DNA of 64,000 nucleotides from Verrucomicrobiaceae bacterium UBA2429 (GCA_002343505.1 DDQZ01000070.1:1-64000); one strand, 5' to 3'; positions 1 to 9,078 are shown, counted from the first letter of the stretch. Program-made: numbers and translations. Notes: generated by a model from the sequence alone, not told the origin.

Positions 1-215
1 TATTTGTGGGCGTCTGGCTTTTTCTCCGCGGAGGCGGACGTGGCCGGAGTCAGGGAGGCGTGCCAGTCATAAACGTGGATCCAGTCATCCGAGGTCTCCG
101 CGCGCACATAGTCTGTGTCCTGGAGGATGCCGCGCTGGTGGAAGCCCAGCAGCTCGTCAGTGGTGAAGGGGCCGAACTCGACAAAGGAGCGGCTGAGATA
201 AAGCAATTGTGTCAT
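1..215 (-). CDS. GYF_2/DUF4339-like protein, partial
   Basis: The reading frame starts with ATG at 215 and runs off the left edge, so only about 71 N-terminal residues are visible. They begin MTQLLYLSRSFVEFGPFT and continue with a 'GPFTTDEL...G.L.DTDYVR...DDWIHV' pattern. This matches the GYF_2/DUF4339 layout, in which a Gly-Pro-Phe turn is followed by an acidic helix and a final Trp. That family is a putative peptide-binding adaptor that often precedes a membrane segment, but the rest of this protein lies outside the window. The last visible residues are Ala/Lys-rich, like a linker. It is divergent from the next gene, with about 130 bases between the starts. The assignment rests on the motif pattern only. 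Confidence 0.6.
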   Translation of the reverse strand, partial: MTQLLYLSRSFVEFGPFTTDELLGFHQRGILQDTDYVRAETSDDWIHVYDWHASLTPATSASAEKKPDAHK

Positions 216-343
216 GTGGGTGTTTTTTTGGGTTTGCGTTTGGGGGGGCGGGGGCTTTGCCGCCAAACCAAGAGTTGCACAAGCAAAATCCTTGCCACTT
301 TCCCGCCGCGCTCATATTCAAAGGGAAACAGCGCGTCCACCGC

Positions 344-916
344 ATGAGCGAAGAACCCCATTTCATCCATGCCCCAAGCCCGCCCGGCGGGGAGCCGGAG
401 ACGCCGCCGCCATCCGGCAAGGGCGGCATCCTCAGGCGTCTGCGCGACAGCAAGCGCGTGCGGCTTTGGTTCGCGGCCAGGCATTTGAAACTGAAGCGGG
501 ACTACCGGCCAATGCTGCTGGGCCGGCCCATGAGCCGTGAGGAGGTGGGTGCGGCGGGCGAGGCTCTGGCCGCGCGCTGGCTGGCAGGGCATGGCCGCCG
601 CATCCTGCGGCGCAATCACCGAGGGCCTTTCCACGGCGAGGTGGACATCGTGGCGCGGCATGGCCGGGTGCTGACTTTCGTGGAAGTGAAGACGCGCACC
701 AGCGCGGAGTTTGGCCGCCCGGCGGACGCGGTGGACGCGCAAAAGCGCCTGCTCATCCAGCGCGGCGGGCAGGACTGGCTGAGGCTGCTGGGACGCCCGC
801 GCGTGCGCTTCCGCTTCGACATTGTGGAGGTGCTGCTCATCCCCGGCATGAAGCCGCATGTGTACGTCATCGTGAACGCCTTCCAGATGCCCGACAGCTC
901 CATGTCCGGGCGCTGA
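344..916 (+). CDS. YraN (UPF0102) family endonuclease-like protein
   Basis: A 190-residue protein. The C-terminal part, from about residue 65, carries the UPF0102/YraN signature: a GEALAARWL helix, then RNHRGPFHGEVDIVARH, then LTFVEVKTRTSAEFG, a K-rich helix and a final RFDIVEV strand. The GEvDiV...FVEVKtR residues form the PD-(D/E)XK-like core of the family, which is Holliday-junction-resolvase-like in fold; its cellular role is poorly defined. The first 60 residues are longer than usual and Pro/Arg-rich. The start at 344 was chosen because the open frame upstream to 209 overlaps the divergent GYF-like gene and reads as low-complexity sequence. Convergent with the lipoprotein gene that follows. 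Confidence 0.85.
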   Translation: MSEEPHFIHAPSPPGGEPETPPPSGKGGILRRLRDSKRVRLWFAARHLKLKRDYRPMLLGRPMSREEVGAAGEALAARWLAGHGRRILRRNHRGPFHGEVDIVARHGRVLTFVEVKTRTSAEFGRPADAVDAQKRLLIQRGGQDWLRLLGRPRVRFRFDIVEVLLIPGMKPHVYVIVNAFQMPDSSMSGR

Positions 917-927
917 GTCCGGCGCGC

Positions 928-1467
928 TCAGCGCGGGTTGGCCCACACCAGGCTGGCGCGCAGAGCGCGCACGAGCTTGTCATCCGCGCAGGGCGCGGGA
1001 TCAGGGCCGGATGCGCCCGCGCACACGACGCTGATCTTGTAGGTCGTGCCCCAGCGGACGAACTCAAGCTCGGCGCGGTCTTTCCTCAATGCCACCGCGT
1101 CCGGCGCGTCCGCGCGTCCGCTGCGCACGGCGGTCATCTGCACGCGGTGGGTGGCGAACACCGCCAGCACGCTGGCAAGGTGGGACTTCACATTCAGCTC
1201 CAGCCTGGAGAGCACGGCCTCGTCATCCGGCACCAGCACGGGAAAAGTGGCCTGCGCCAGATCCGCCTCCCAGCGCCGCATTTTCTCCGCGAACTTGGGA
1301 TCTCCCGGACGCGCGGCTTCGGCTTTGACCTGCTCCCAGGGTGTCTCCGGGACCGCCGTTTTCTTCGCTCCGTCCGCCTCATCCGCACCGCAGCCTGCGA
1401 GCACGAAAGCGGACATGAGAGCCAGGCATGGCAGGCGGAGGGACAGGGGCAAAATGCGGGCGTTCAT
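928..1467 (-). CDS. Putative lipoprotein of unknown function
   Basis: The product is about 179 residues. It starts MNARILPLSLRLPC and has a hydrophobic stretch ending in the lipobox LAGC, so it is predicted to be exported and lipidated on Cys. The mature part is charged, with a helix-rich middle and a short C-terminal Cys-containing segment. I recognise no catalytic motif or family. The ATG at 1467 was preferred over one at 1485 because it places a normal positive n-region before the hydrophobic core. It lies just downstream of the membrane-protein gene on the same strand, with about 42 bases between, so the two may be cotranscribed. Confidence 0.7.
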   Translation of the reverse strand: MNARILPLSLRLPCLALMSAFVLAGCGADEADGAKKTAVPETPWEQVKAEAARPGDPKFAEKMRRWEADLAQATFPVLVPDDEAVLSRLELNVKSHLASVLAVFATHRVQMTAVRSGRADAPDAVALRKDRAELEFVRWGTTYKISVVCAGASGPDPAPCADDKLVRALRASLVWANPR

Positions 1468-1509
1468 GGCGCGATGATGCCGCATTCCAGCGCGCAGGCA
1501 CCCGCTTTT

Positions 1510-2481
1510 TCAGCGCAGCCAGACCCACGCCGGCGGCAGCAGCAGGGCGGCATCCGCCAGCACGCGAAAGAGCTCGGCGGAGCGGTGTCGCGCGGCTTTC
1601 CACAGCAGCAGGTGCAGCAGAAGGCCTGCGATGACCAGGAGGGAGATCGCGCGCAGGGACTCCGAACTCCCGCCGAAGAATCCGCCATGCCCAAGCACGG
1701 CGCAAAACACCGCCGAGCCAATGAGGAACACGCCCTGCCCGCGCCGGTTCGCGGGCGGCGTCTCCTGCTGCGCGATGACGGTGAGATTGCCGGTGAAGAG
1801 AAAGGCCAGCAGCATCAGCTCCAGCCAGTGAACCGGGTCGTCCGCGCCTTGATGGCTGAAGCGCGCGAAGGTGGTGCAGCCCAGCGCGAAGATGACACCC
1901 GCAGCCGATTCCTTGCGCAGCAGGTTTTGAACCCACCCGCGCAGCCTGGACGACCACGCCAGCAGGGCGAGCGCGAGGACGAGCGCGCTGCCCGCGATTT
2001 TCGCGCCGCTGGAGAGCGGCAGCGCGTGCAGCGCGAGCATCATGGCCGGGCCGCCCCACAGCGCCAGCCTGCGCAGAGACCGCGTGCGCGCGCCAGTGTA
2101 AACCGCCAGATAAAACGCCACCGCCGGCACGAGCACCAGCGCCTCCACCAGCAGCCCGGCCGGGATGCGCCAGAAGGCCAGCCAGACGGCGGCGGCGGCG
2201 CCCGCGGGCACCGCCAAGCCCGCGATCCAGAGGCGATGCCGCAGATAAAAACGATGCCGCTCGTCCAGCTCCGCCTCCGGCTGCCCCAGCGTGTCGAGCA
2301 CACGGTCGAGCAGATAAATGACCCACACCACCAGAGCCAGGCCGGGCAGCACGCCGGGCGGCAGTTTCGATCCGTGCAGGCGCGCCAGGGATGCCGTCCA
2401 CACCACCGCCACCGCCGGTGCCTCCAGGCTCAGCATGTGCGCCCACAACCAGGGCTTGGAGAGGAGGGATCGCTCGGACAC
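1510..2481 (-). CDS. Polytopic membrane protein, UbiA-like
   Basis: A 323-residue protein with about eight or nine hydrophobic segments. After the first helices comes LLDRVLD, a DxxxD arrangement in the place where UbiA-type prenyltransferases carry their first Asp-rich motif. I do not see a clear second Asp motif. It may therefore be a divergent UbiA-fold protein or an unrelated membrane protein; no substrate can be assigned. The start at 2481 gives a short cytoplasmic N-terminus (MSERSLLSKPW). It is divergent from dprA with about 100 bases between the starts and upstream of the lipoprotein gene on the same strand. Confidence 0.6.
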   Translation of the reverse strand: MSERSLLSKPWLWAHMLSLEAPAVAVVWTASLARLHGSKLPPGVLPGLALVVWVIYLLDRVLDTLGQPEAELDERHRFYLRHRLWIAGLAVPAGAAAAVWLAFWRIPAGLLVEALVLVPAVAFYLAVYTGARTRSLRRLALWGGPAMMLALHALPLSSGAKIAGSALVLALALLAWSSRLRGWVQNLLRKESAAGVIFALGCTTFARFSHQGADDPVHWLELMLLAFLFTGNLTVIAQQETPPANRRGQGVFLIGSAVFCAVLGHGGFFGGSSESLRAISLLVIAGLLLHLLLWKAARHRSAELFRVLADAALLLPPAWVWLR

Positions 2482-2582
2482 GCGCCATCAGTGGAGCACG
2501 CGCGCGGCGGGTCAACCTGGAACCATGCCGCGAAACAAAAGACCGGCTTGAGCAACCCCTCCGCCTGCGCGATTGGGAGGCA

Positions 2583-3698
2583 ATGACGCGCCAGGAAGCC
2601 TGCCTCGCCCTCAACCTGATCCCGCAGATCGGCCCGGTGCGCGCGCGCAAGCTCATCGCCGCCTTCGGAGGGCCGGAGCAGGTGCTCAAGGCCAGTGCGC
2701 GGGACCTCACGCGCGTCGAAGGCATCGGCGAAGCGCACGCCCAGGCCGTGGCCGGATGGGAGACGCAGGTGGATTTGCCCGGCGAGCTGGCAAAGGTCCA
2801 AGCGCGCGGCCTTACCCTGCTGACAGAGACTGACGAGCTTTTCCCGCCCTCCCTGCGCGGCCTGCGCGACGCGCCCCTGCTGCTCTATGTCTGGGGCCAG
2901 CTCCTCCCGCGCGACCACCATGCCATCGGCATCGTCGGCAGCCGGCACGCCACCGTTTACGGACTGAGCGCCACCAAGCGCCTCGGCTACCAGATCGCCT
3001 TCGCCGGGCGCACCGTCATCAGCGGACTGGCGCGCGGCATTGACACCGCCGCGCACGAGGCCGCGCTCGCCGCCAAAGGCCGCACCATCGCCGTCATCGG
3101 CTCCGGCATCGGCAAACTCTACCCGCCCGAGAATCAAGCCCTCGCCGGGCGCATCGCCCAGAGTGGCGCGGTCGTCAGCGAATACCCCGTGGACCGCATC
3201 GCCGACAAGCAGACCTTTCCCTACCGCAACCGCATCGTCGCCGGCTGGTCCGCAGGCCTGCTCGTCGTCGAGGCGCCCGCGCGCAGCGGCGCGCTCATCA
3301 CCGCCCAGCAGGCCGTGGACAATGGCAGGACCGTCTATGCCGTGCCCGGGCCCATAGACAAACCCACCTCCCAGGGCTGCAACCGCCTCATCCAGCAGGG
3401 TGCCAAGCTCGTCATCGAGGCGGAGGACATCCTCGCCGACCTCGACACCCTTTTCCCGCCCGCGCACATCCCGCAGGACGCGCGGGCCGATAACGCTCCG
3501 CCCGCCGCGCCGCCCGTCAGCCTTGATGAGGAGATCGTCCTCAAGGCCGTGAAGGACGGAGCCGCCCACATAGACGAAATCATCACCGCCTCCGGTCTTA
3601 CCCCCGCCACCGTCAACGTCTGCCTCATGCGCCTGGAAATGAAACGTCTCCTGCGCGCCCTGCCCGGCAGATGCTACGAAGCCGCCGGCTCCTCCTGA
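2583..3698 (+). CDS. dprA: DNA-processing protein DprA
   Basis: A 371-residue protein. The N-terminus is a helix-hairpin-helix-like region (LIPQIGPVRARKLI). The Rossmann-like DprA core follows: GIVGSRHATVYG, ISGLARGIDTAAHEAAL, IAVIGSGIGKLYPPEN, FPYRNRIVAG, SGALITAQQA and VYAVPGPIDKPTSQG. The C-terminus from about residue 300 looks like the winged-helix DprA_WH domain. DprA binds incoming single-stranded DNA during transformation and loads RecA. The ATG at 2583 follows the purine-rich GGGAGG and begins with conserved sequence; the longer open frame upstream is Pro/Arg-rich and overlaps the divergent gene. The length is normal for the family. Followed after 28 bases by the cyclase gene. Confidence 0.97.
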   Translation: MTRQEACLALNLIPQIGPVRARKLIAAFGGPEQVLKASARDLTRVEGIGEAHAQAVAGWETQVDLPGELAKVQARGLTLLTETDELFPPSLRGLRDAPLLLYVWGQLLPRDHHAIGIVGSRHATVYGLSATKRLGYQIAFAGRTVISGLARGIDTAAHEAALAAKGRTIAVIGSGIGKLYPPENQALAGRIAQSGAVVSEYPVDRIADKQTFPYRNRIVAGWSAGLLVVEAPARSGALITAQQAVDNGRTVYAVPGPIDKPTSQGCNRLIQQGAKLVIEAEDILADLDTLFPPAHIPQDARADNAPPAAPPVSLDEEIVLKAVKDGAAHIDEIITASGLTPATVNVCLMRLEMKRLLRALPGRCYEAAGSS

Positions 3699-3726
3699 AA
3701 AAGGGAATTCCACACCAGGCAAAGCC

Positions 3727-5823
3727 GTGAACTTCCGCCTTCTTCGCCTCGCACCCTTTCTCATCACGCTCGTCATGGGCGTGCTGCTCCTGCTGCTGGA
3801 CTGGCTGATGAATGAAAAAGGCGGGCTGGAATTCATCCAGCGGTTTGAACTGGCCAGTTACGACTGGCGGATGCGCCAGATGGACCCGCCCGCGGACGCG
3901 GGACGCCAGGCGGGCGTGCTGCATGTGGATGAGCGCGGCACGGAGCGGCTGAAACAAACCCTGAAAGTGAACTGGCCGGTGCCGCGCTGGATTCATGGCG
4001 TGATCCTTGACGAGCTGACCGCGCAGGGCGCGCTGGCGGTTGGCTACGACATTTTTTTCACCCGCATGCGTCCGGAGGACAAGGCGCCGGCGATGAGCAC
4101 GGCGGCGGCTCCATCATCCGACGAGGTCTTCATCCAGGCGCTCAGGCGGAGCGGGCGCACCGTGCTGGGCGCGCCGATGGACCCCTCCCGTTCGGGAGAC
4201 AATGTGCTGCTGCCGGCGGCCCCCTTCGCACAGGCCGCCGCCACTGCCGGGCACGCGCTGGGAAAAGCCGACCCGGACGGCGTGCTGCGCCGCGTGCTGC
4301 CGCTGGTCGAGGATGCCTCGGCGGGGCGTGTCTGGCAGTTGGGCATCCAGACCGCCGCTTTGGCCCTGGGTCTGGATTTGAACCGGGCGCAACTCACGCC
4401 CTGGCGGCTGACGGTGCCGGATGCGCAAGGCAGGACGCATTACATCCCGCTCGACGGGCATGGCAGGCTGGTCATTCCCTGGCGGCTGTCCGCGACACCG
4501 GCGGCCTCCGCGCGCAACCGCTCCTTCTTCGATGTGCTGGGCGACTCGCAGCGGCGCAGGAGCGGCCAGGGCGGCGGGCCTTCGTCGTTTTGGCAGGACC
4601 GTGTGGTGATCGTCGGCTCCTTCGGGGCAAATCCGCCGCTGGCCGATGCCGGACCCACTCCGCTCGGAGCGCGCACGCCTTACTGCGCCACGCACTGGAA
4701 CATCGCCGATGCGATGATGCGCGGAGCCTTCATCCATGTGCCCGGACCAGCAACGCGGGCGGGCGTCACTCTGGCGCTGATGCTGGCTGTCAGCGTGCTT
4801 TCCTGGAAGCTGCGCGCCCTGTGGGCGACGGCGGCGGCGGTGCTTCTCAGCGCGGCCTATGCCGCCTGCTGCGTCTGGCTGCTGCACGCGCGGGGACTGT
4901 GGCTGCCGCTGGCGCTGCCGCTGCTGGGCGCCACAAGCATCACGCATGTGACGATGACGTTTTTCCGGCTCGTCATCGAAAAAGGGCACAAGCGCCGCCT
5001 GCGCAGCGTCTTCCAGCAGATCGTCTCCCCGCGCCTGCTGGAGATGATTCTCGACCAGCCGCACGTCTCATGGGCTCCGCGCCAGAAGGCGATGACGGTT
5101 TTCTTCGCCGACATCCGCGGCTTCACCGCGCTCACAGACGACTCCCGCCTCGACCGCATCGGCCTCACGCCTGGGCAGGAGCCGCCCGATCCCGCGCAGT
5201 CGCAGGCCCTCCGCGACCGGCATGCCCTCGACACCGTCAATCTGTATCTCGGCCTCGTCGTGGACACGATTAAAAAGCACGGGGCCACGCTCGACAAATA
5301 CATGGGGGACTGCGTCATGGCCTTCTGGGGCGCGCCGCTCGACGACCGCCATCATGCGCTCAAGGCCGTCCGCGCCGCCGTGGAGGTGCAGCGCCGCATC
5401 CATGATCTCAATGAGCGGCGCCGGATGGAAAACGAGAGCATCGAGCAGGAAAACCGCACGCGCATGGCGGACGGGCAACCACCGCTTCCGCCGCATGCGC
5501 TGCTAACTTTGGGCACCGGCATCAACACCGGCCTGATGACCGCCGGCTTCATGGGATCCGAGGCGCACCTCTCCAATTACACCGTCTTTGGCCGCGAGGT
5601 GAACCTCGCCGCGCGGCTGGAGTCCCTCTCAGGCAGCAGCCGTATTTTGATTTCCCAGGCCACGCTTGACGCCGTCAGCGCGGACGACCCGGCGCTGGCC
5701 GCCAGCGCGCGCGGCATCGGCGCGCATCCGATGAAGGGAATCCAGCAGCCCGTGCCGGTTTATGAAGTGTCCTGGCAGGAAACGCGGAAAAATAACAACG
5801 AAGCGCAGGCGGGCGCGTTATAA
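3727..5823 (+). CDS. CHASE2-domain adenylate/guanylate cyclase
   Basis: A 698-residue protein starting with GTG. There is one N-terminal membrane helix and an extracytoplasmic CHASE2 sensor domain (about residues 35-330). Two or three helices (about 335-430) lead to a class III cyclase domain (about 450-690). The metal-binding Asp residues sit in FFADIRGFTAL (about D462) and YMGDCVMAFWGAP (about D528). The Lys in LDKYMGD and the later NYTVFGREVNLAARLE are typical of bacterial adenylyl cyclases. It should make cAMP from ATP in response to an unknown envelope signal. The domain order is the usual one for CHASE2 cyclases. It follows dprA by 28 bases; a shared transcript is possible but not shown. 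Confidence 0.92.
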   Translation: MNFRLLRLAPFLITLVMGVLLLLLDWLMNEKGGLEFIQRFELASYDWRMRQMDPPADAGRQAGVLHVDERGTERLKQTLKVNWPVPRWIHGVILDELTAQGALAVGYDIFFTRMRPEDKAPAMSTAAAPSSDEVFIQALRRSGRTVLGAPMDPSRSGDNVLLPAAPFAQAAATAGHALGKADPDGVLRRVLPLVEDASAGRVWQLGIQTAALALGLDLNRAQLTPWRLTVPDAQGRTHYIPLDGHGRLVIPWRLSATPAASARNRSFFDVLGDSQRRRSGQGGGPSSFWQDRVVIVGSFGANPPLADAGPTPLGARTPYCATHWNIADAMMRGAFIHVPGPATRAGVTLALMLAVSVLSWKLRALWATAAAVLLSAAYAACCVWLLHARGLWLPLALPLLGATSITHVTMTFFRLVIEKGHKRRLRSVFQQIVSPRLLEMILDQPHVSWAPRQKAMTVFFADIRGFTALTDDSRLDRIGLTPGQEPPDPAQSQALRDRHALDTVNLYLGLVVDTIKKHGATLDKYMGDCVMAFWGAPLDDRHHALKAVRAAVEVQRRIHDLNERRRMENESIEQENRTRMADGQPPLPPHALLTLGTGINTGLMTAGFMGSEAHLSNYTVFGREVNLAARLESLSGSSRILISQATLDAVSADDPALAASARGIGAHPMKGIQQPVPVYEVSWQETRKNNNEAQAGAL

Positions 5824-5863
5824 GGCGCGGCCCCGATGGGGACCACCCGCAATCCACACCGTC

Positions 5864-6466
5864 ATGAAACCGAAATCCAAAAAAAAGGCGGCAAACAAAA
5901 AAACGGCGCCCAGGCGCGCCATTCAGAAACGCGGCGCGCTGAAAAAAAAGACCACCACTGCCGCAGCAAAGAAACTGACCTCCCCGGCACCCAAGCCAAA
6001 GCCGGCAGTCAAAGCCCCGACCCCTGTCATCAAGGGCGGGATTCGGGAGTACTTCGTCGTCCGGGCCGCAAAGACACCCGCCGCGCTGCTTTCACCTTTG
6101 ACTTCCAACGGCAAGCCGAGGATCAGCCTCAACGAGGGTGAAATCTGGATCGAAGACTCGGATGGCGTCACCACTCCCGAAACTCTCCCTTACGAGCTGG
6201 AGTCGGGCGACACCATCTGCACCTACAATCCGGGGGATGACCCCAGTGATCCCGCCACCCTTCCCGAAATCCAGAGCTTCGAAGTGGACTGCTACGAGTC
6301 CGACGGCAGCTACTATGAGGACGTCATCGTCTATGACTACTTTGATGACTGCATCTCGGTGGATTTAACCGTGCTCGACGAGTGCATCGAGGAGCCTGAG
6401 CCGGCCACCGACGAAAACCCCTACACCTGCAATGACGGCACCTTCAGCATCGGCATCGAAGGCTGA
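5864..6466 (+). CDS. Unknown protein, Lys-rich N-terminus and acidic C-terminus
   Basis: A 200-residue protein of no family I recognise. Residues 1-60 are dominated by Lys, Ala and Pro (MKPKSKKKAANKKTAP), resembling the basic tails of histone-H1-like proteins. From about residue 60 the composition flips. The remaining part is beta-rich and strongly acidic, with many Asp, Glu and Tyr and four Cys (CTYN, VDCYESDG, FDDCISVD, DECIEEPEP). There is no signal peptide or membrane segment. The start at 5864 was chosen because the upstream in-frame sequence overlaps the end of the cyclase gene. It is followed after 37 bases by another small unknown gene, and the two probably form a pair. Confidence 0.6.
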   Translation: MKPKSKKKAANKKTAPRRAIQKRGALKKKTTTAAAKKLTSPAPKPKPAVKAPTPVIKGGIREYFVVRAAKTPAALLSPLTSNGKPRISLNEGEIWIEDSDGVTTPETLPYELESGDTICTYNPGDDPSDPATLPEIQSFEVDCYESDGSYYEDVIVYDYFDDCISVDLTVLDECIEEPEPATDENPYTCNDGTFSIGIEG

Positions 6467-6503
6467 CCTCCCATCACTTCAAACCCATCACCCTCCGCCC
6501 ACC

Positions 6504-6899
6504 ATGCCACTTTACCTTAGCGTTCTGAAATTGACCGGCAGCGTCACCTGGAGAAACGGCACCACCGGCACCTTCATCCCGCTGAACAACTGCCAGAGCT
6601 TCGACACCGCCGCCACGGCCACCGCCCAGTTCCGCCTGCGCACCAACGACGCCTCCATTGAGATTCACCAGTTCGAAAGCCCCATGCAGTCCCCGCCCTG
6701 CCCCGTCCCCCACAAAGGCAGCACCATGATCATGGTCCTGAACCGCGACCCGGCGAATCTGAAAAAGCGCCGCGGGAATCTCACCCCCCGCTCGCGCAAA
6801 GCCCTCGGAGCCAGCGGCAAAAAGCGCGAACTCAAAAGAAGGAGCGCCACCCTGCAATCCGTCCAGACCGGCGGGGTCACATTGGAAATCCGAACCTGA
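6504..6899 (+). CDS. Unknown small protein with basic C-terminus
   Basis: A 131-residue protein of no recognised family. The first 80 residues look beta-rich (MPLYLSVLKLTGSVTWRNG) and could form a small compact domain. The C-terminal 45 residues are strongly basic (KKRRGNLTPRSRKALGAS, KKRELKRR). No signal peptide is visible. It lies 37 bases downstream of the gene for an acidic unknown protein, on the same strand. The complementary charge suggests that the two products could interact, which is inference only. Confidence 0.55.
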   Translation: MPLYLSVLKLTGSVTWRNGTTGTFIPLNNCQSFDTAATATAQFRLRTNDASIEIHQFESPMQSPPCPVPHKGSTMIMVLNRDPANLKKRRGNLTPRSRKALGASGKKRELKRRSATLQSVQTGGVTLEIRT

Positions 6900-7006
6900 G
6901 CGCCTGTCCGCACTGCGCGGAGTTTGCCGCAGTGACACCGGTGCCGGCGGCCGCTTCACAAAGCGGGCGGAACAAACCCCCGCCCCGGATGCGTTTTCCC
7001 GCCGTC

Positions 7007-8458
7007 ATGAAAACGCCGCTCATCCTCCTCACCCTCGCCTCCGCCGCCTTTGCCCAGCCGCCGAACATCCTCCTCGTCCTCGCCGACGACCTCGGCTACG
7101 GCGACCTCGCCTGCTACGGAGCCAAAGACCTGCGCACCCCCCATCTCGACCGCCTCGCCGCCGAGGGACTGCGATTCACCGACTGCTACGCCGGCCACGC
7201 CAACTGCTCCCCCTCCCGCACCGCCCTCATGACCGGGCGCACCCCCACGCGCGTCGGCGTGCGCAACTGGATCCCCGAAGACTCCCCCGTCCACCTCCGC
7301 CGCACCGAGACCACCCTCCCCACCCTCCTGCGCCAGGCCGGCTACACCACCTGCCTCAGCGGCAAGTGGCATCTCAACGGCGCCTTCAACCACCCCTCCC
7401 AGCCCCAGCCCGGCGACCACGGATTTGACCACTGGTTCGCCACCCAAAACAACGCCTACCCCAGCCACCGCAACCCCGCCAACTTCGTCCGCAACGGCAC
7501 CCCCCTCGGCAAACTCGAAGGCTACGCCGCCCACCTCGTGGCCGACGAAGCCCTGCGCTGGCTCGACACGCGCGACAAGTCCAAGCCCTTCTTCCTCTAC
7601 ATCGCCTTCCACGAGCCGCACGAGCCCATCGCCTCCGACGCCCGATACACCGCCCTCTACCCCCACGAAGACCCCGCCTACAGCGCCCACCACGGCAACA
7701 TCACCCAGATGGACGACGCCTTCGGCCGCCTCATGGCCAAGCTCGACACCGACGGACTGCGGGAGAGCACCCTCGTCTTCTTCACCAGCGACAACGGCCC
7801 CGCCATCACCGCCCAGCACCCCTACGGCTCCGCCGGCCCCCTGCGCGACAAAAAAGGCTCCCTCTGGGAAGGCGGCATCCGCGTCCCCGGCATCCTGCGC
7901 TGGCCCGGCAAAGTCCAGCCCGGAGCCACCAGCGCCGAACCCGTCAGCGGCGTGGACCTCCTGCCCACCCTCTGCGCCGCCGTCGGCGTCACCCCGCCGC
8001 AGGACCGCGCCCTCGACGGAGCCAGCATCCTCCCCGCGCTCGAAGGCCGCCCCGTCACCCGCTCCACCCCGCTTTACTGGCACTTCAACCGCGCCAGCGG
8101 CGAGCCCAAAGCCGCCCTGCGAGCGGGCGACTGGAAAATCCTCGCCACCCTCGACAAAGCCCCCGCCGCCCGCACCAACGACATCACCGAGCAGGACGAG
8201 CGCGACTTCAAAGAAGCCAGGCTGCAAAACTTCATGCTCCACAACCTGCGCGCCGACCCCGCCGAGCAGCGCGACCTCGCCGCCGCCGAGCCCGCCAAAC
8301 TCGCCGAAATGAAGGCCCTCCTGGAAGCCAAATACGCCGAAGTCCAGGCCGAATCCCCCACCTGGCCCGCCTGGACCTTCACCGGCGCCGAAGGCAAAAA
8401 GATCGAATGGCCCGACTATGTGAGGAAAAAGAAAGCCGCCCCGAAAAAGCAGCCCTGA
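7007..8458 (+). CDS. Sulfatase (arylsulfatase-type, Cys formylglycine class)
   Basis: A 483-residue secreted sulfatase. It starts with a signal peptide (MKTPLILLTLASAAFA) and enters the fold with NILLVLADDLGYGD, whose Asp pair binds calcium. The formylglycine motif is CSPSRTALMTGR with Cys at about residue 67, so activation needs a formylglycine-generating enzyme encoded elsewhere. LSGKWHL and FFTSDNGP supply further active-site residues. The length is normal for the family. It hydrolyses sulfate esters, probably on sulfated polysaccharides, a common trait of Verrucomicrobia; the exact substrate cannot be read. An in-frame ATG at 6989 is an alternative start but would bury the signal peptide. 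No second sulfatase or glycoside hydrolase is adjacent. Confidence 0.95.
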   Translation: MKTPLILLTLASAAFAQPPNILLVLADDLGYGDLACYGAKDLRTPHLDRLAAEGLRFTDCYAGHANCSPSRTALMTGRTPTRVGVRNWIPEDSPVHLRRTETTLPTLLRQAGYTTCLSGKWHLNGAFNHPSQPQPGDHGFDHWFATQNNAYPSHRNPANFVRNGTPLGKLEGYAAHLVADEALRWLDTRDKSKPFFLYIAFHEPHEPIASDARYTALYPHEDPAYSAHHGNITQMDDAFGRLMAKLDTDGLRESTLVFFTSDNGPAITAQHPYGSAGPLRDKKGSLWEGGIRVPGILRWPGKVQPGATSAEPVSGVDLLPTLCAAVGVTPPQDRALDGASILPALEGRPVTRSTPLYWHFNRASGEPKAALRAGDWKILATLDKAPAARTNDITEQDERDFKEARLQNFMLHNLRADPAEQRDLAAAEPAKLAEMKALLEAKYAEVQAESPTWPAWTFTGAEGKKIEWPDYVRKKKAAPKKQP

Positions 8459-8526
8459 GCCGTGGAAGCGGCGTCCCGCCGCTTTTCGCCCCCTTTGCAC
8501 ACGGAGCCTTCTTTCTCCACCGGGCT

Positions 8527-8820
8527 TTTGGAGAGGGTTTTTGGGTCTTTGGAGGCGCTTCACCAAGCTCTGGAGACGGTTTTTGGGGCTTTGGTGACGC
8601 TTCACCACGCTTTGGAGACGATTTTTGGAGCTTTGGAGGCGCGTCACCAGACTTTGGTGACGGTTCACCAAGCTTTGGTGACGCGTCTCCAGACTTCCCG
8701 GAGCTTTCCGGACGCTTTGGAGACGCGTCTCCAAACGGTGGAGAATTCTCCCGGAGACGTGGTGAGGCGTCTCCAAACCGTGAAGAAAGCGCTGGAATGT
8801 CCGGGGATGCGTCACCCCAG
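8527..8820. repeat. 21-bp tandem array of near-palindromic units
   Basis: From 8527 to 8820 the sequence falls into fourteen consecutive 21-base registers; the pair at 8737-8758 and 8759-8778 is 22 + 20. The typical unit is TTTGG(A/T)GACG followed by C(G/T)TC(A/T)CCAA(A/G)C. The core is near self-complementary, for example GGAGACGCGTCTCC at 8719-8732 and GGTGACGCTTCACC at 8593-8606. Degraded units continue to about 8880. Because 21 is seven codons and the unit is palindromic, several frames stay open on both strands. The + frame 8462-8980 reads heptads such as LETVFGA and LVTLHHA, another + frame reads FGDASPN-like heptads, and the - strand reads LVTRLQS-like heptads. Whether any is expressed is unclear. 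It lies just after the sulfatase gene. Confidence 0.9.
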
Positions 8821-9078
8821 CGCCCGGAATGCGCTGGGAAGTGGGTTCACCCGCCTCCACGGGTCTCAAAACGCTCCAGGGAAGCCGCCGGGGCGTCTCA
8901 GGAGAGGCGCTGTGGCGGGTTTGGACGTGGAGGCGCAGAAAGCAGCGGAGATCGGGGTGGACGACAAGTCTCCAGAGTAATGTAAGAATTCCCCAGTGAC
9001 CGATTACAACGAAGCTGAAAAAGTCGCCAGGAAGCGATTTTTTTTCAGGGATGGGGTGTGCGGCAGCGTCGGCGCGCC

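Noticed and set aside
8527..8820. Array considered as a CRISPR
   Set aside because: Units are contiguous with no unique spacers and no cas genes are near; period is only 21 bp.
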